DNA from: Planctomycetaceae bacterium
GTDB lineage: Bacteria > Planctomycetota > Planctomycetia > Pirellulales > Thermoguttaceae
Assembly: GCA_031278315.1 (NCBI GenBank)
Contig: JAITKS010000104.1
Location: 1-7,150 of the forward strand
DNA length: 7,150 nucleotides
Reading direction: 5' to 3'
The notes beneath the pieces were generated by a model that did no database searches, was not told the origin of the DNA, and worked only from the letters and a program-made list of their open reading frames with translations. Positions 1-6,848 of this stretch are shown here, in pieces. The translations under genes were made by a program, and so were the position numbers. Position 1 is the first letter of the stretch. Each line of letters starts with the position of its first letter.

Positions 1-155
1 CAGTGGAATTTTTGTTTTTTGAGATCACGAAATGCACGAAATAACGAAATACATGAAAACTATCTAAAAAAACTTTTGTGTTTTTTGTGTGATTTCGTGT
101 TAAAAAAATTTAAAACAAAAATGTCAAAATAGACATTTACGAAAAAATTCCACAG
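1..155. repeat. Nested inverted-repeat intergenic element with degenerate cacgaaat repeats
   Basis: This non-coding stretch lies downstream of mod. Its outer ends are an exact 11-base inverted repeat, gtggaattttt at 3-13 and aaaaattccac at 143-153. Inside are degenerate direct copies of cacgaaat (26-33, 35-42, then aacgaaat at 43-50), and an inverted copy, atttcgtg, at 92-99. A smaller hairpin sits at 119-138. I see no open reading frame with coding character. The nested symmetry resembles a small non-autonomous palindromic element or a dispersed intergenic repeat, but no target-site duplication can be shown because the left end falls at the window edge. It separates mod from whatever lies further left, where a restriction subunit would be expected. 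Confidence 0.55.
119..138 (-). terminator. Possible weak intrinsic terminator after mod
   Basis: On the minus strand, 27 bases past the mod stop codon, aaatgtc and gacattt form a perfect 7-bp stem around a 6-base loop. A T-rich run (ttgtttt, then more T after a short A-run) follows. The stem has only two G:C pairs, so termination would be weak. It may simply be part of the palindromic element at 1-155. Confidence 0.35.
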
Positions 156-165
156 ATATATTACT

Positions 166-2742
166 TTATTTTATGATTTTCAAACTTTCGATTCCTCTTG
201 CGTCGATGATTTTAACGGCGGCATTTTTTCCGCGAGTGAAAGGCAGTGAGAGAGTTCCTCTGAAGGATTCGATTTTTTCTTCGTCGAGTTCCGCTTTCAG
301 ACTTTTTGCTAATTTTGACCAGCCGTCTTTTGTACCGGACATTGGGAAAAAAACTTGCGACGGATACAAACTGCGTCCGTCATAATCTGTGTCAAGCATC
401 CACATTGCAATATCGTTTTTTCCGCCGCTGATAATTTCACCGTTTTTCGGGTCATAATAATCAAATCCGCACACTTCAATTTGAGATTTTCCTTTGTGTT
501 CACCGTTTTTGATTGTTATCATTTTGACATCAGGTTGACCGATCAGCCAAAAACTCTCATTACTGCTGCGTTTTTTTCGGAGGTCATCAGTTAAAAGATC
601 AGCATTCATTTGAACTTTTAGTAATTTACAGCCGAGTAGATTTTCGTTTGTTTCGTCAATATCTTTTGCTGCTTCTTCGTCGAATTGAAACGCACAAAAA
701 AGAATAATTTGTGCAGACGGTTTTAGATTTTGCGCTTCGTTGATTGCCAGTTCGACAGTACGTTGTTCGAGCGGTGCATGTTCGGGACCGAAACAAATAA
801 AAACACGTTGTGCGGAATCTTTGGTTTCGGCTTCTGCTTGTAAGAATTTTGTACCGGAAAGCGACTCAACACGAGTAAACTCAATTTTTTTACCGCCTTT
901 ACTGCGTACTCCGGTTCGTAACAATTCATCTTTCCAATTTGATTGTCGAATTGTTTCGCCGCTTCGGGCAATGGACTTATCTGCATCAATAATATTGATT
1001 TTTTCTTTTACCTTTTCTTTTGTGTTTGTATTTGTTTTTGTATTTGTGTTGATATCTTCACCCGAATTTTCGCGAGTAATACCGAGAGCAGTCGGTGCGG
1101 GAACCGCCTCAACGGTGAATGGTCCGGTAATACGAATTTTCTTTCTATCGATATACGGTTGATCGTAAAGTATTTCTTCGGGGGCTGGTTCGTTGTTGGC
1201 AATTGATTTGAGTGTAATATGAGGTACGGTTTTGTAACGGAATCCGCTGCTGACTCCTTCGGTAGGATGAACGAGTTCAAAGTAATCGAATTGCGCCGTC
1301 AAAAGACGCTGCTTAGCAAGTGTTATCGCAACACGGGACGTATCACAAGTGATCCAACGACGCCCCCAAGTTTCCGCAACATAAGCCGTCGTCCCGCTGC
1401 CGCAAGTTATATCCAACACCAAATCACCCGGATCCGTCGTCATTAAAAGACAACGAACAATTGAAAGATTGCTTGTTTGAACAACGTATATAGTATCACC
1501 TATACCAACATCATTCCATCTATTATCCAGTTCCATAAAAGAAAAATCATCGAAATATCTTTTATAACGGATAGAAGTTGGAGTTTGAACAATACGATTT
1601 AACTTGGCAACTCGATTAAGTCCTTCGATTGTACAACTCCAATGTTTATGAGCAGGCGGATAAAATTTTTTTCCTTGAAATTCAAAACAAGTATCACCTG
1701 TTTGTGATCCTGCTGAAACTAGTGCGGTTGTTTGAAAAATTTTTGCATTGCGAGGTAATAATTCCGGATGTATTTGTTCTTTTTCCGACAGAGATCGTGT
1801 CTTTCCATTTTCTAATTCAACTTGGTTGTATCCAGAACCTACTCCAATTTTTTTTTCAATGTAAAGTTGATGATATTTACATTTCGATTTATCTTTACAA
1901 TACCAGATAATAAAATCTGTCAATACTCCCAGTGTATTCGAAGAACGTTGTCCTGGTTTTTTATAACAAATAGTGGCAACTTGATTTTCTTTTCCGAAAA
2001 TTTCATCACAGATTTCTCTGATGTGATGAACATTTTCGTCTGATATTTGCACGAAGATGCTTCCTGATTCGTGTAGTAATTCTCTTGCGAGTAGTAATCG
2101 ATCTCTGATGTAAGTCAGATAGGAATGGATACCGAGTTCCCATGTATCTCTGAACGCTTTAATCATTTCTGGTTCAGCGGTGAGGTCTTCGTCTTTTCCG
2201 TCTTTGACGTCGCGTTTATTGACGAAGGGTTGGAAGTTTGAACCGTATTTGATTCCGTATGGCGGATCGAAATAGACCATTTGAACTTTGCCTGCCATTG
2301 ATTCTTTTTCGAGCAATGAGTTCATTACCAACAGCGAATCTCCCGCAACAATCCGATTTGACCAATTTTCCGTATGTTTGTAAAACTCAATTGCCTGTCT
2401 CAATGGTTTAATATCAGTTTCGAATAATAGGTTTTGTTTTTGGGCATTAGAGTTTTGTTTTTCGGTATTTTTTTTGAGTTCATCGATAATACGCCGCGGG
2501 TCGATTCTTTCGTGGACGTGTAGCGAGACAGTTTGGACATCGAAAGAGGTGTGTTCTGATTTTCCGCACCAATCAAGTTTCGGGTCGATATGCGGATCGT
2601 AAGAGTATTGTTTTTTCCGTTGCCCGCCGTTATCGGAATGGGCGTTGACTAAACCGACTGGCGGATTATTGACTCGTTTCTTATCTGTGTGCTCATACTG
2701 TTCAATGGGAAATGATTCCGTACTATTTTTCTTCTTGACCAT
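166..2742 (-). CDS. mod: Type III-like (beta-class) site-specific DNA methyltransferase, Mod
   Basis: Encodes 858 residues. The enzyme is predicted to transfer a methyl group from S-adenosylmethionine to an exocyclic amino group, probably adenine N6, within a specific DNA site. Catalytic motif IV, DPPY, is at residues 159-162, and the SAM-binding motif I, DITCGSGTT, is at 444-452. This DPPY-first order marks the beta class, in which the target-recognition domain lies between the two, here about 245-430. The N-terminus (NNPPVGLV at 25-32, YDPHIDPKLDW at 48-58, LHVHERIDPR at 74-83) and the C-terminus (AAVKIIDARGIESL at 841-854) match long type III-like Mod proteins that usually sit beside a DEAD/DEAH-type Res helicase-nuclease. 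It is longer than classical type III Mods (about 650 residues), because of a C-terminal domain (about 600-858) joined by an Asn-Thr/Lys-rich linker (565-580). The ATG at 2742 starts the family-like N-terminus; no clear ribosome-binding site precedes it. No res gene is in the window. The recognition-domain DNA is markedly AT-rich compared with its flanks. Confidence 0.93.
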   Translation of the reverse strand: MVKKKNSTESFPIEQYEHTDKKRVNNPPVGLVNAHSDNGGQRKKQYSYDPHIDPKLDWCGKSEHTSFDVQTVSLHVHERIDPRRIIDELKKNTEKQNSNAQKQNLLFETDIKPLRQAIEFYKHTENWSNRIVAGDSLLVMNSLLEKESMAGKVQMVYFDPPYGIKYGSNFQPFVNKRDVKDGKDEDLTAEPEMIKAFRDTWELGIHSYLTYIRDRLLLARELLHESGSIFVQISDENVHHIREICDEIFGKENQVATICYKKPGQRSSNTLGVLTDFIIWYCKDKSKCKYHQLYIEKKIGVGSGYNQVELENGKTRSLSEKEQIHPELLPRNAKIFQTTALVSAGSQTGDTCFEFQGKKFYPPAHKHWSCTIEGLNRVAKLNRIVQTPTSIRYKRYFDDFSFMELDNRWNDVGIGDTIYVVQTSNLSIVRCLLMTTDPGDLVLDITCGSGTTAYVAETWGRRWITCDTSRVAITLAKQRLLTAQFDYFELVHPTEGVSSGFRYKTVPHITLKSIANNEPAPEEILYDQPYIDRKKIRITGPFTVEAVPAPTALGITRENSGEDINTNTKTNTNTKEKVKEKINIIDADKSIARSGETIRQSNWKDELLRTGVRSKGGKKIEFTRVESLSGTKFLQAEAETKDSAQRVFICFGPEHAPLEQRTVELAINEAQNLKPSAQIILFCAFQFDEEAAKDIDETNENLLGCKLLKVQMNADLLTDDLRKKRSSNESFWLIGQPDVKMITIKNGEHKGKSQIEVCGFDYYDPKNGEIISGGKNDIAMWMLDTDYDGRSLYPSQVFFPMSGTKDGWSKLAKSLKAELDEEKIESFRGTLSLPFTRGKNAAVKIIDARGIESLKIIK
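1021..1050 (-). repeat. In-frame hexanucleotide repeat in the mod linker
   Basis: Five imperfect 6-base units of the form (t/g)ttgt(a/g/t) encode Asn-Thr/Lys-Thr pairs at Mod residues 565-574. The unit is a multiple of three, so gain or loss of units would change linker length without shifting the frame. It lies between the methyltransferase fold and the C-terminal domain, where length variation is likely tolerated. Confidence 0.6.
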
Positions 2743-2750
2743 GTTAATAT

Positions 2751-2800
2751 CAATAAAAGTTAAAAACTAAAGGGACTTCTAAAAAACTCAATTAAAATTA
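2751..2800 (-). repeat. mod upstream region, duplicated upstream of gajA
   Basis: The spacer just upstream of the mod ATG contains aaagtt...gggacttctaaaaaac...attaaaatt. A similar block occurs at 6707-6757 (catgttaaagtt...ggaacttctaaaaac...ataaaaatt). Both copies share orientation, and both are followed, further upstream of the gene, by a TAATATATCAG motif. This segment probably carries the mod promoter, but I cannot pick out a convincing -35/-10 pair. Confidence 0.55.
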
Positions 2801-2808
2801 CGTTTTTA

Positions 2809-2822
2809 GGTAATATATCAGC
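2809..2822 (+). repeat. Solo end of the TAATATATCAGC repeat
   Basis: The sequence ggtaatatatcagc matches the end of the palindromic element at 2866-2948 and the motif at 6849-6861. It may be one end of a decayed copy of that element. Confidence 0.5.
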
Positions 2823-2865
2823 GAAATTTTTTATTACAATATTTTGCAATCATTTTGTGTAATTT

Positions 2866-2948
2866 GTAATATATCAGCAGAATATCCCAAAGACTTCAAT
2901 TTCATAAACCAAAAAAATTGAAATATAAATATTACGCTGATATATTAT
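2866..2948. repeat. Palindromic MITE-like element between gajB and mod
   Basis: The ends are inverted copies of each other: gtaatatatcagc at 2866-2878 and gctgatatattat at 2936-2948, 12 of 13 bases matching. Inside is a second perfect inverted repeat, ttcaattt at 2895-2902 and aaattgaa at 2915-2922, around a 12-base loop. The element is about 83 bases, non-coding, and ends 7 bases from the gajB stop codon. Its inner part is related to 6879-6906 in the opposite orientation. It could act as a transcript-end or processing structure for gajAB. It could equally be a small non-autonomous mobile element. Confidence 0.6.
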
Positions 2949-2955
2949 TCGTCTT

Positions 2956-4842
2956 TTAATTCATTGATTTTTGGATTAACTCAATGAAGCGTGACGGATA
3001 TTGTACTTTATTATCACCCCAAGACATTTGTTTTTGTTTCGGATAGGTGATAAAAAGAAGTCTTTTGGCTCTTGTTAAAGCAACATACGCATTATTTCGT
3101 TCTTCTGCTAAATAATTAGAATTGTTGAGAGATCGATAATCTGGAAAAGTTCCTTCATTCATTCCCATCAGAAACACAATATCAAATCCTAATCCTTTAA
3201 CAGAATGAACCGTACCTAACGTAATACCAGATGTTGACTGGTTGTTATGTACTATACCTAACGCAATTTGACTGCGAAAATGTGATAATGATCTTGTTTC
3301 TTTAGACACTTTTTTGCAATATCCCTCCCATAACGCATCATATTCCTGAATATCTTCAATCACTGTTAAATCACGATTTTCTTCCGGCTTATTTTCTAAA
3401 AATTGCTGCAACATCTTTAACGCATTTTTAAAATCGTTGATATTATTGTCGATACATAACCACGAATTTTTTAACTGTTCAAAATCTGTCTTTGTTGGTT
3501 CATTTTTTATTAATTCTGATAATACTTGTAACTTGTCTGGAAATGTATTTTTTGAAACGGTGATACTATCTTCCGTTAAATTCAGATGATTTAAAAGTTG
3601 AATAAAATGGAGTTGATCTCTTGGATTCACCAGCAAACGTAATCCGAGATCAAATGTCTGAATAAAATCACTCTCAAATTCACTTGAATCTGAAGTTTTT
3701 TTAACGAAATAGGAAATTCCGTTTTTTTGCAATACCTCTTCAAGCGGCGGAAAAATATACTTTGTACGGCTCAACACTGCTATACGGTCTTCCGTAATCT
3801 TTCCAATAATATCACGGTGTCCGTGTGTCATGTAATATTTAATTTGTTCAACAATCCATTCCGCTTCAGATTTTTGATCTAAAAATTCTTTAATTTCAAA
3901 TAATCCATCCAATGAACTGTTTATTTGTACCTTTGTTCCGTTGTCAATCAAACAGTTTGCCGCTTTCAAAATTGCCGTAGTAGAACGGAAATTTTCATTA
4001 AGTGATAATTTTGAAACAGGTGTAAAATCATTTATAAACGACTCAGCCATATATTTTTTGTCTGCTCCATTGAAACCGTAAATTGCCTGATTCGGATCTC
4101 CAACCATCATAACTTTTTTATGCTCTGTTCCACATAACGCTTTAATCAATTCGTATTGTGCAAAATTTAAGTCCTGTGCTTCATCAATCAGAATATAACG
4201 GTATTGTTTGCGATATAATTCCGCAATTTGCGGGCAGTCGGTCAGAATTTTATGTGCAAGAACGATCACATCATCATAGTCAATTGCATTTTGAGATACT
4301 AAAAGAGAATTATATTCTTGCAACAGAAAAAATAGATAATTGTTTTCATTTTCACCGTATAAACCGCGCAGATTCTTTTTGTACATTCCGATTCTAAACA
4401 ATACATTCTGAATAAACTGATCCTGCCCGCTTTGATTTTTCTGTTGAAATTGCCGACATAATGAATCGGATTCAAGAATTGCCTGAACAATTAATTCTTT
4501 TCTATCAGTGTCGCGTTCAAAAACCTGCGGCATATCGGCATATCCGATTAAATGTCCGCGCCGCCGAATCATTTCCAAACAAAAACGGTGAATTGTACCA
4601 ATAAACGCTCTTGAGTGAATATCTTTTATTGTATCAGTAAGCCGGATTTCAATTTCATCGGCTGCCTTGTTGGTAAAAGTCAACACAAGTACGTGAGATT
4701 TTTTCTCTCGTTCCAAAAGAAAACGAATTCGTTCTGTGAGAACATGCGTTTTACCGCTTCCGGCACTAGCAAGCACCAGTATCGCCTCTGCGTCACTCGT
4801 TACAATTTTTTCTTGCGATGGAGTTAAATGTGCTTCTGTCAT
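2956..4842 (-). CDS. gajB: Gabija helicase subunit GajB (UvrD/Rep-like SF1)
   Basis: Encodes 628 residues. The SF1A helicase signature is complete and in order: Q-motif-like LTPSQ at 6-10, Walker A ASAGSGKT at 25-32, motif Ia LTFTNKAADEI at 54-64, IGTIHRFC at 81-88, motif II ILIDEAQDL at 217-225, motif III VGDPNQAIYGFNGA at 247-260, motif IV LNENFRST at 281-288, motif V TVHSVKGLGFDIVF at 544-557, and motif VI YVALTRAKRLLFIT at 586-599. All catalytic positions look intact. In Gabija, GajB is thought to sense phage-derived DNA ends or nucleotide depletion and to work in a complex with GajA. The ATG at 4842 lies 3 bases after the gajA stop codon, implying translational coupling; no clear Shine-Dalgarno sequence is seen. 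Without gajA beside it, this would be called only a UvrD-like helicase. From memory the Bacillus cereus reference is near 500 residues, so this one is long. The extra length lies roughly in the 2B-like region between motifs IV and V. Confidence 0.9.
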   Translation of the reverse strand: MTEAHLTPSQEKIVTSDAEAILVLASAGSGKTHVLTERIRFLLEREKKSHVLVLTFTNKAADEIEIRLTDTIKDIHSRAFIGTIHRFCLEMIRRRGHLIGYADMPQVFERDTDRKELIVQAILESDSLCRQFQQKNQSGQDQFIQNVLFRIGMYKKNLRGLYGENENNYLFFLLQEYNSLLVSQNAIDYDDVIVLAHKILTDCPQIAELYRKQYRYILIDEAQDLNFAQYELIKALCGTEHKKVMMVGDPNQAIYGFNGADKKYMAESFINDFTPVSKLSLNENFRSTTAILKAANCLIDNGTKVQINSSLDGLFEIKEFLDQKSEAEWIVEQIKYYMTHGHRDIIGKITEDRIAVLSRTKYIFPPLEEVLQKNGISYFVKKTSDSSEFESDFIQTFDLGLRLLVNPRDQLHFIQLLNHLNLTEDSITVSKNTFPDKLQVLSELIKNEPTKTDFEQLKNSWLCIDNNINDFKNALKMLQQFLENKPEENRDLTVIEDIQEYDALWEGYCKKVSKETRSLSHFRSQIALGIVHNNQSTSGITLGTVHSVKGLGFDIVFLMGMNEGTFPDYRSLNNSNYLAEERNNAYVALTRAKRLLFITYPKQKQMSWGDNKVQYPSRFIELIQKSMN

Positions 4843-4845
4843 ATT

Positions 4846-6609
4846 TTATTTCATGCTTAATTGTTCACTAATAAGATCAAAAAGTTGACGAATTTTATTT
4901 GGAATACGGCGTTCTTTATCGTTGCAATTTATAATTGATTCCGCAATGTATGGAGCAATTTGAGCCTTTACCTCTTTTATTTTTTTAGCAAGGATACCAT
5001 TGTTATGGTTATAACTTTCGATCTCGTTCTTTATTGTTTTCAGATATTGTTCATTAACACAATTTAATTTTTTTACTTGAAAAAGAGCATTCTTTAACTC
5101 TGCAATATATTCTTGATCAATAAGATATTTTTCAATATTTGTATCATTGGGCAAAAGAATAATATTTTTGTTTTTATCGCTGGTCTGTAAATCTAGTTCT
5201 GTAAGCTGATTGTTAAGCCTTTGCACAATATTTGTTTCACCATCTCCAAAAATAAACCACGGAATATTTAGTGAACGGCAAAAGATAATAAAATTTTTAT
5301 AGTTTGTTCCTGAACCTGTTCCGACAAAACAAATACCTAATTCAAACGGATTTCTTTTAAAATATTCTTTGGCAAAAATTGGTAACATTTGTTCTTCGGT
5401 AATACCTTCACAAAGAACAATACATTTTGCAAACAGAATCTCGCCCCTTGAATTAAGAATTTCACGTTCCATTTTTTTGAGTTCGAGTGGATTAAACGAT
5501 TCATTTAATGTTCCAATTTTTGTTTCATTATTTGTTTTGTAGAAATGCCGAACACTTGCAAGCGGACAAGTTGCCGCAATAAACGGTGAATGGGTACTGA
5601 CTATTTTTTGTCCTTCCATTTGTATGAGTTGAGAAATGAGATGCCGTTGTGCATTGGGGTGTAAATGTGATTCCGGTTCCTCTAGTGCAAGAAGCGGATG
5701 AAATGCTTCTTCCTCTCTCAAACTTTCTTGAGCATTCCATGAAATAAACGCTTTCAGTGTTAAAAGCGAAGCCCAACTTCTTGTACCAATACCGTGATAA
5801 TCCAACGGCAACGATTCTGTTTCCTGTTCACGCAAATGAATGTTTAACCCTTTACCAATATCACGTATTTTTTTGTGAACAGGAGTGATTTCTACAGATG
5901 TCCCTTGTGATCCAATAATGTCGCCAAGTTCAGATAATCTTTGAGCAAGATGCTTTAAGATTTCACTACCGCAAATAATTTCATTATTGAGATTGTCAAG
6001 TAATGTTTCAATTTCCTTAACCTTCTTTGGGTCAAATTGAATTTTTGAAGTCAATCGTCCTAAAAAAGAATTTTTGTCGCGAATATCCTGAAGCACATCA
6101 CGTTGAGCGTCAATAAAATAAAGAGGAATTGATTCAAAAGAAGCTCCTTTATCTGTTTCAAGTTTTGCGTTAGGGTACTCTGTAGAGTTGTCCCACTGTT
6201 TCAAAATTATTCGGTCAATCGAATAACCGCCGCTTTTGTGATTATTTTCCTTAATTCTTGTTCTGAATGAGATATACTGATAGGACTCTTCTGCGAAAAT
6301 TTGATCTTCAGTAAAAACGCCTGGGAACCAAGGTTCGACAAAATTTTCAACTCGTTTGCCCTTGTCATTAATAGAAACAATACGAATATCAATAATAATT
6401 TCGTCCGCAAATTTTCCATTCTCGATATGAAAATCTTCTTTGGATATAAACTTTCGTCCCTCGCCAAGTGCCAAATGCAATGCCCGTAAAAAAGTAGTCT
6501 TGCCTGAATTATTAGCACCAACAAGAACTGTAAACTGATCAAGCGATAATTCAAGATTTTTAATCGCTCTGAAATTGGCAATTTTGACTCGATCTATAAG
6601 TATTCCCAT
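4846..6609 (-). CDS. gajA: Gabija nuclease subunit GajA (OLD-family ATPase-TOPRIM endonuclease)
   Basis: Encodes 587 residues from the ATG at 6609. The N-terminal ABC-type ATPase opens with IDRVKIANFRAIKNL. Walker A GANNSGKT is at 31-38, the OLD-typical FIDAQRD at 165-171, a signature-like HGIGTRSW at 272-279, Walker B LLALEEPESHLHP at 306-318, and the H-loop STHSPF at 338-343. The C-terminal TOPRIM nuclease domain has the metal-binding glutamate in LCEGITEEQ (399-407) and an acidic pair in FIFGDGE (452-458), then NIEKYL at 491-496. In Gabija, GajA assembles with GajB and nicks DNA at specific sites, with nucleotides regulating activity. The length is close to the reference GajA (about 580). 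A TTG in the same frame at 6645 would add 12 residues; I prefer the ATG because homologues begin right at the strand preceding NFRAI. The acidic pair reads D-G-E instead of the textbook D-x-D. The 3' third is very AT-rich (about 23% GC at 5041-5100). Confidence 0.9.
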   Translation of the reverse strand: MGILIDRVKIANFRAIKNLELSLDQFTVLVGANNSGKTTFLRALHLALGEGRKFISKEDFHIENGKFADEIIIDIRIVSINDKGKRVENFVEPWFPGVFTEDQIFAEESYQYISFRTRIKENNHKSGGYSIDRIILKQWDNSTEYPNAKLETDKGASFESIPLYFIDAQRDVLQDIRDKNSFLGRLTSKIQFDPKKVKEIETLLDNLNNEIICGSEILKHLAQRLSELGDIIGSQGTSVEITPVHKKIRDIGKGLNIHLREQETESLPLDYHGIGTRSWASLLTLKAFISWNAQESLREEEAFHPLLALEEPESHLHPNAQRHLISQLIQMEGQKIVSTHSPFIAATCPLASVRHFYKTNNETKIGTLNESFNPLELKKMEREILNSRGEILFAKCIVLCEGITEEQMLPIFAKEYFKRNPFELGICFVGTGSGTNYKNFIIFCRSLNIPWFIFGDGETNIVQRLNNQLTELDLQTSDKNKNIILLPNDTNIEKYLIDQEYIAELKNALFQVKKLNCVNEQYLKTIKNEIESYNHNNGILAKKIKEVKAQIAPYIAESIINCNDKERRIPNKIRQLFDLISEQLSMK

Positions 6610-6650
6610 TTTATTTATTTTTTGTGATTGTTTATATGTCAGCAAAGAAT

Positions 6651-6710
6651 TTACTTCAAACTTTTAATCCCATTTGCGTCTATGATTTTAACGGCGGCTT
6701 TTTTCCGCAT
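6651..6710 (-). pseudogene. Remnant of a second mod 3' end, now a 19-codon ORF
   Basis: The minus strand reads MRKKAAVKIIDANGIKSLK and then a stop, closely matching the Mod C-terminus (AAVKIIDARGIESLK at 841-855). At DNA level 6656-6707 matches about 178-230, with few mismatches and one missing base in a run of T's; that base shifts the frame relative to mod beyond the AAVK segment. Upstream in the same frame, EVFRSS (about 6726-6743) may correspond to ESFRGT of Mod. The same bases also resemble the mod upstream region, so how far the coding remnant extends is uncertain. It ends 41 bases before the gajA ATG. It is best read as the scar of a deleted mod paralogue. Whether the ATG-initiated mini-ORF is translated as a leader is unknown. 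Confidence 0.7.
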
Positions 6711-6711
6711 G

Positions 6712-6757
6712 TTAAAGTTAGCGGAACTTCTAAAAACTTCATATAAAAATTTATTGT
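6712..6757 (-). repeat. Copy of the mod upstream region ahead of gajA
   Basis: This is the partner of 2751-2800, sharing aaagtt, gg(a/g)acttctaaaaa and an A/T-rich tail in the same order and orientation. It lies upstream of the mod remnant and gajA, so gajAB may be transcribed from a promoter inherited from a mod copy. No clear promoter hexamers are recognisable. Confidence 0.5.
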
Positions 6758-6767
6758 TAGAAGGAAC

Positions 6768-6784
6768 GCGGTCGTCTCGACTGC
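6768..6784. repeat. GC-rich short hairpin
   Basis: gcggtcg and cgactgc form a 7-position stem with one G:T-type mismatch around a 3-base loop. It stands out as GC-rich in AT-rich surroundings. It belongs to the roughly 85-base segment (6762-6848) that the mod upstream region lacks. A T-run follows on the plus side at about 6795-6803, but no plus-strand gene is known that would need a terminator. Confidence 0.45.
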
Positions 6785-6803
6785 ATCTTTAGGAGTTTTT
6801 TTT

Positions 6804-6829
6804 GACAGGATTACAGGATTGACAGGATT
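6804..6829. repeat. Tandem acaggatt repeats
   Basis: Three consecutive copies, gacaggatt, acaggatt and gacaggatt, occupy 6804-6812, 6813-6820 and 6821-6829. Repeats of this wording are common dispersed intergenic sequences in several Gram-negative phyla. They are too short and lack the spacers needed for a CRISPR array. Confidence 0.7.
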
Positions 6830-6848
6830 TTTAAATAATAAATCTAAA

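Larger units (their letters stand above)
2956..6609 (-). other. Gabija-type anti-phage defence operon gajA-gajB
   Basis: An OLD-family ATPase/TOPRIM nuclease gene is followed, 3 bases later on the same strand, by a UvrD-like helicase gene. This pairing and order define Gabija (established knowledge). Both products keep their recognisable active-site motifs, so the system looks intact. A mod gene follows 213 bases downstream on the same strand, consistent with a defence island. Any functional link between the two is inference. Confidence 0.85.

Noticed and set aside
740..1162. 140-codon plus-strand open frame opposite mod
   Set aside because: It lies wholly antisense to a strongly motif-supported gene, and its phenylalanine/valine-rich middle is just the reverse complement of the Asn-Thr/Lys repeat linker.
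166..2742. DISARM or BREX methylase
   Set aside because: No DISARM or BREX partner genes (such as drmA, drmB, pglZ or brxC) are in the window, and the N-terminal sequence fits the type III-like Mod family better.
2895..2922. Intrinsic terminator for gajAB
   Set aside because: On the minus strand the T-run is in the loop and not after the stem, and the stem is almost all A:T. It is better read as part of the palindromic repeat.
6610..6645. TTG start giving GajA 12 extra residues
   Set aside because: The ATG at 6609 places the start directly before the conserved ATPase opening, and the added residues resemble nothing in the family.
6804..6829. CRISPR array
   Set aside because: The repeat units are only 8-9 bases and directly adjacent, with no spacers.
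6802..6847. Plus-strand promoter built on the ttgaca at 6802 or 6819
   Set aside because: Neither has a good -10 hexamer at proper spacing, no plus-strand gene follows, and both ttgaca strings arise from the acaggatt repeat.
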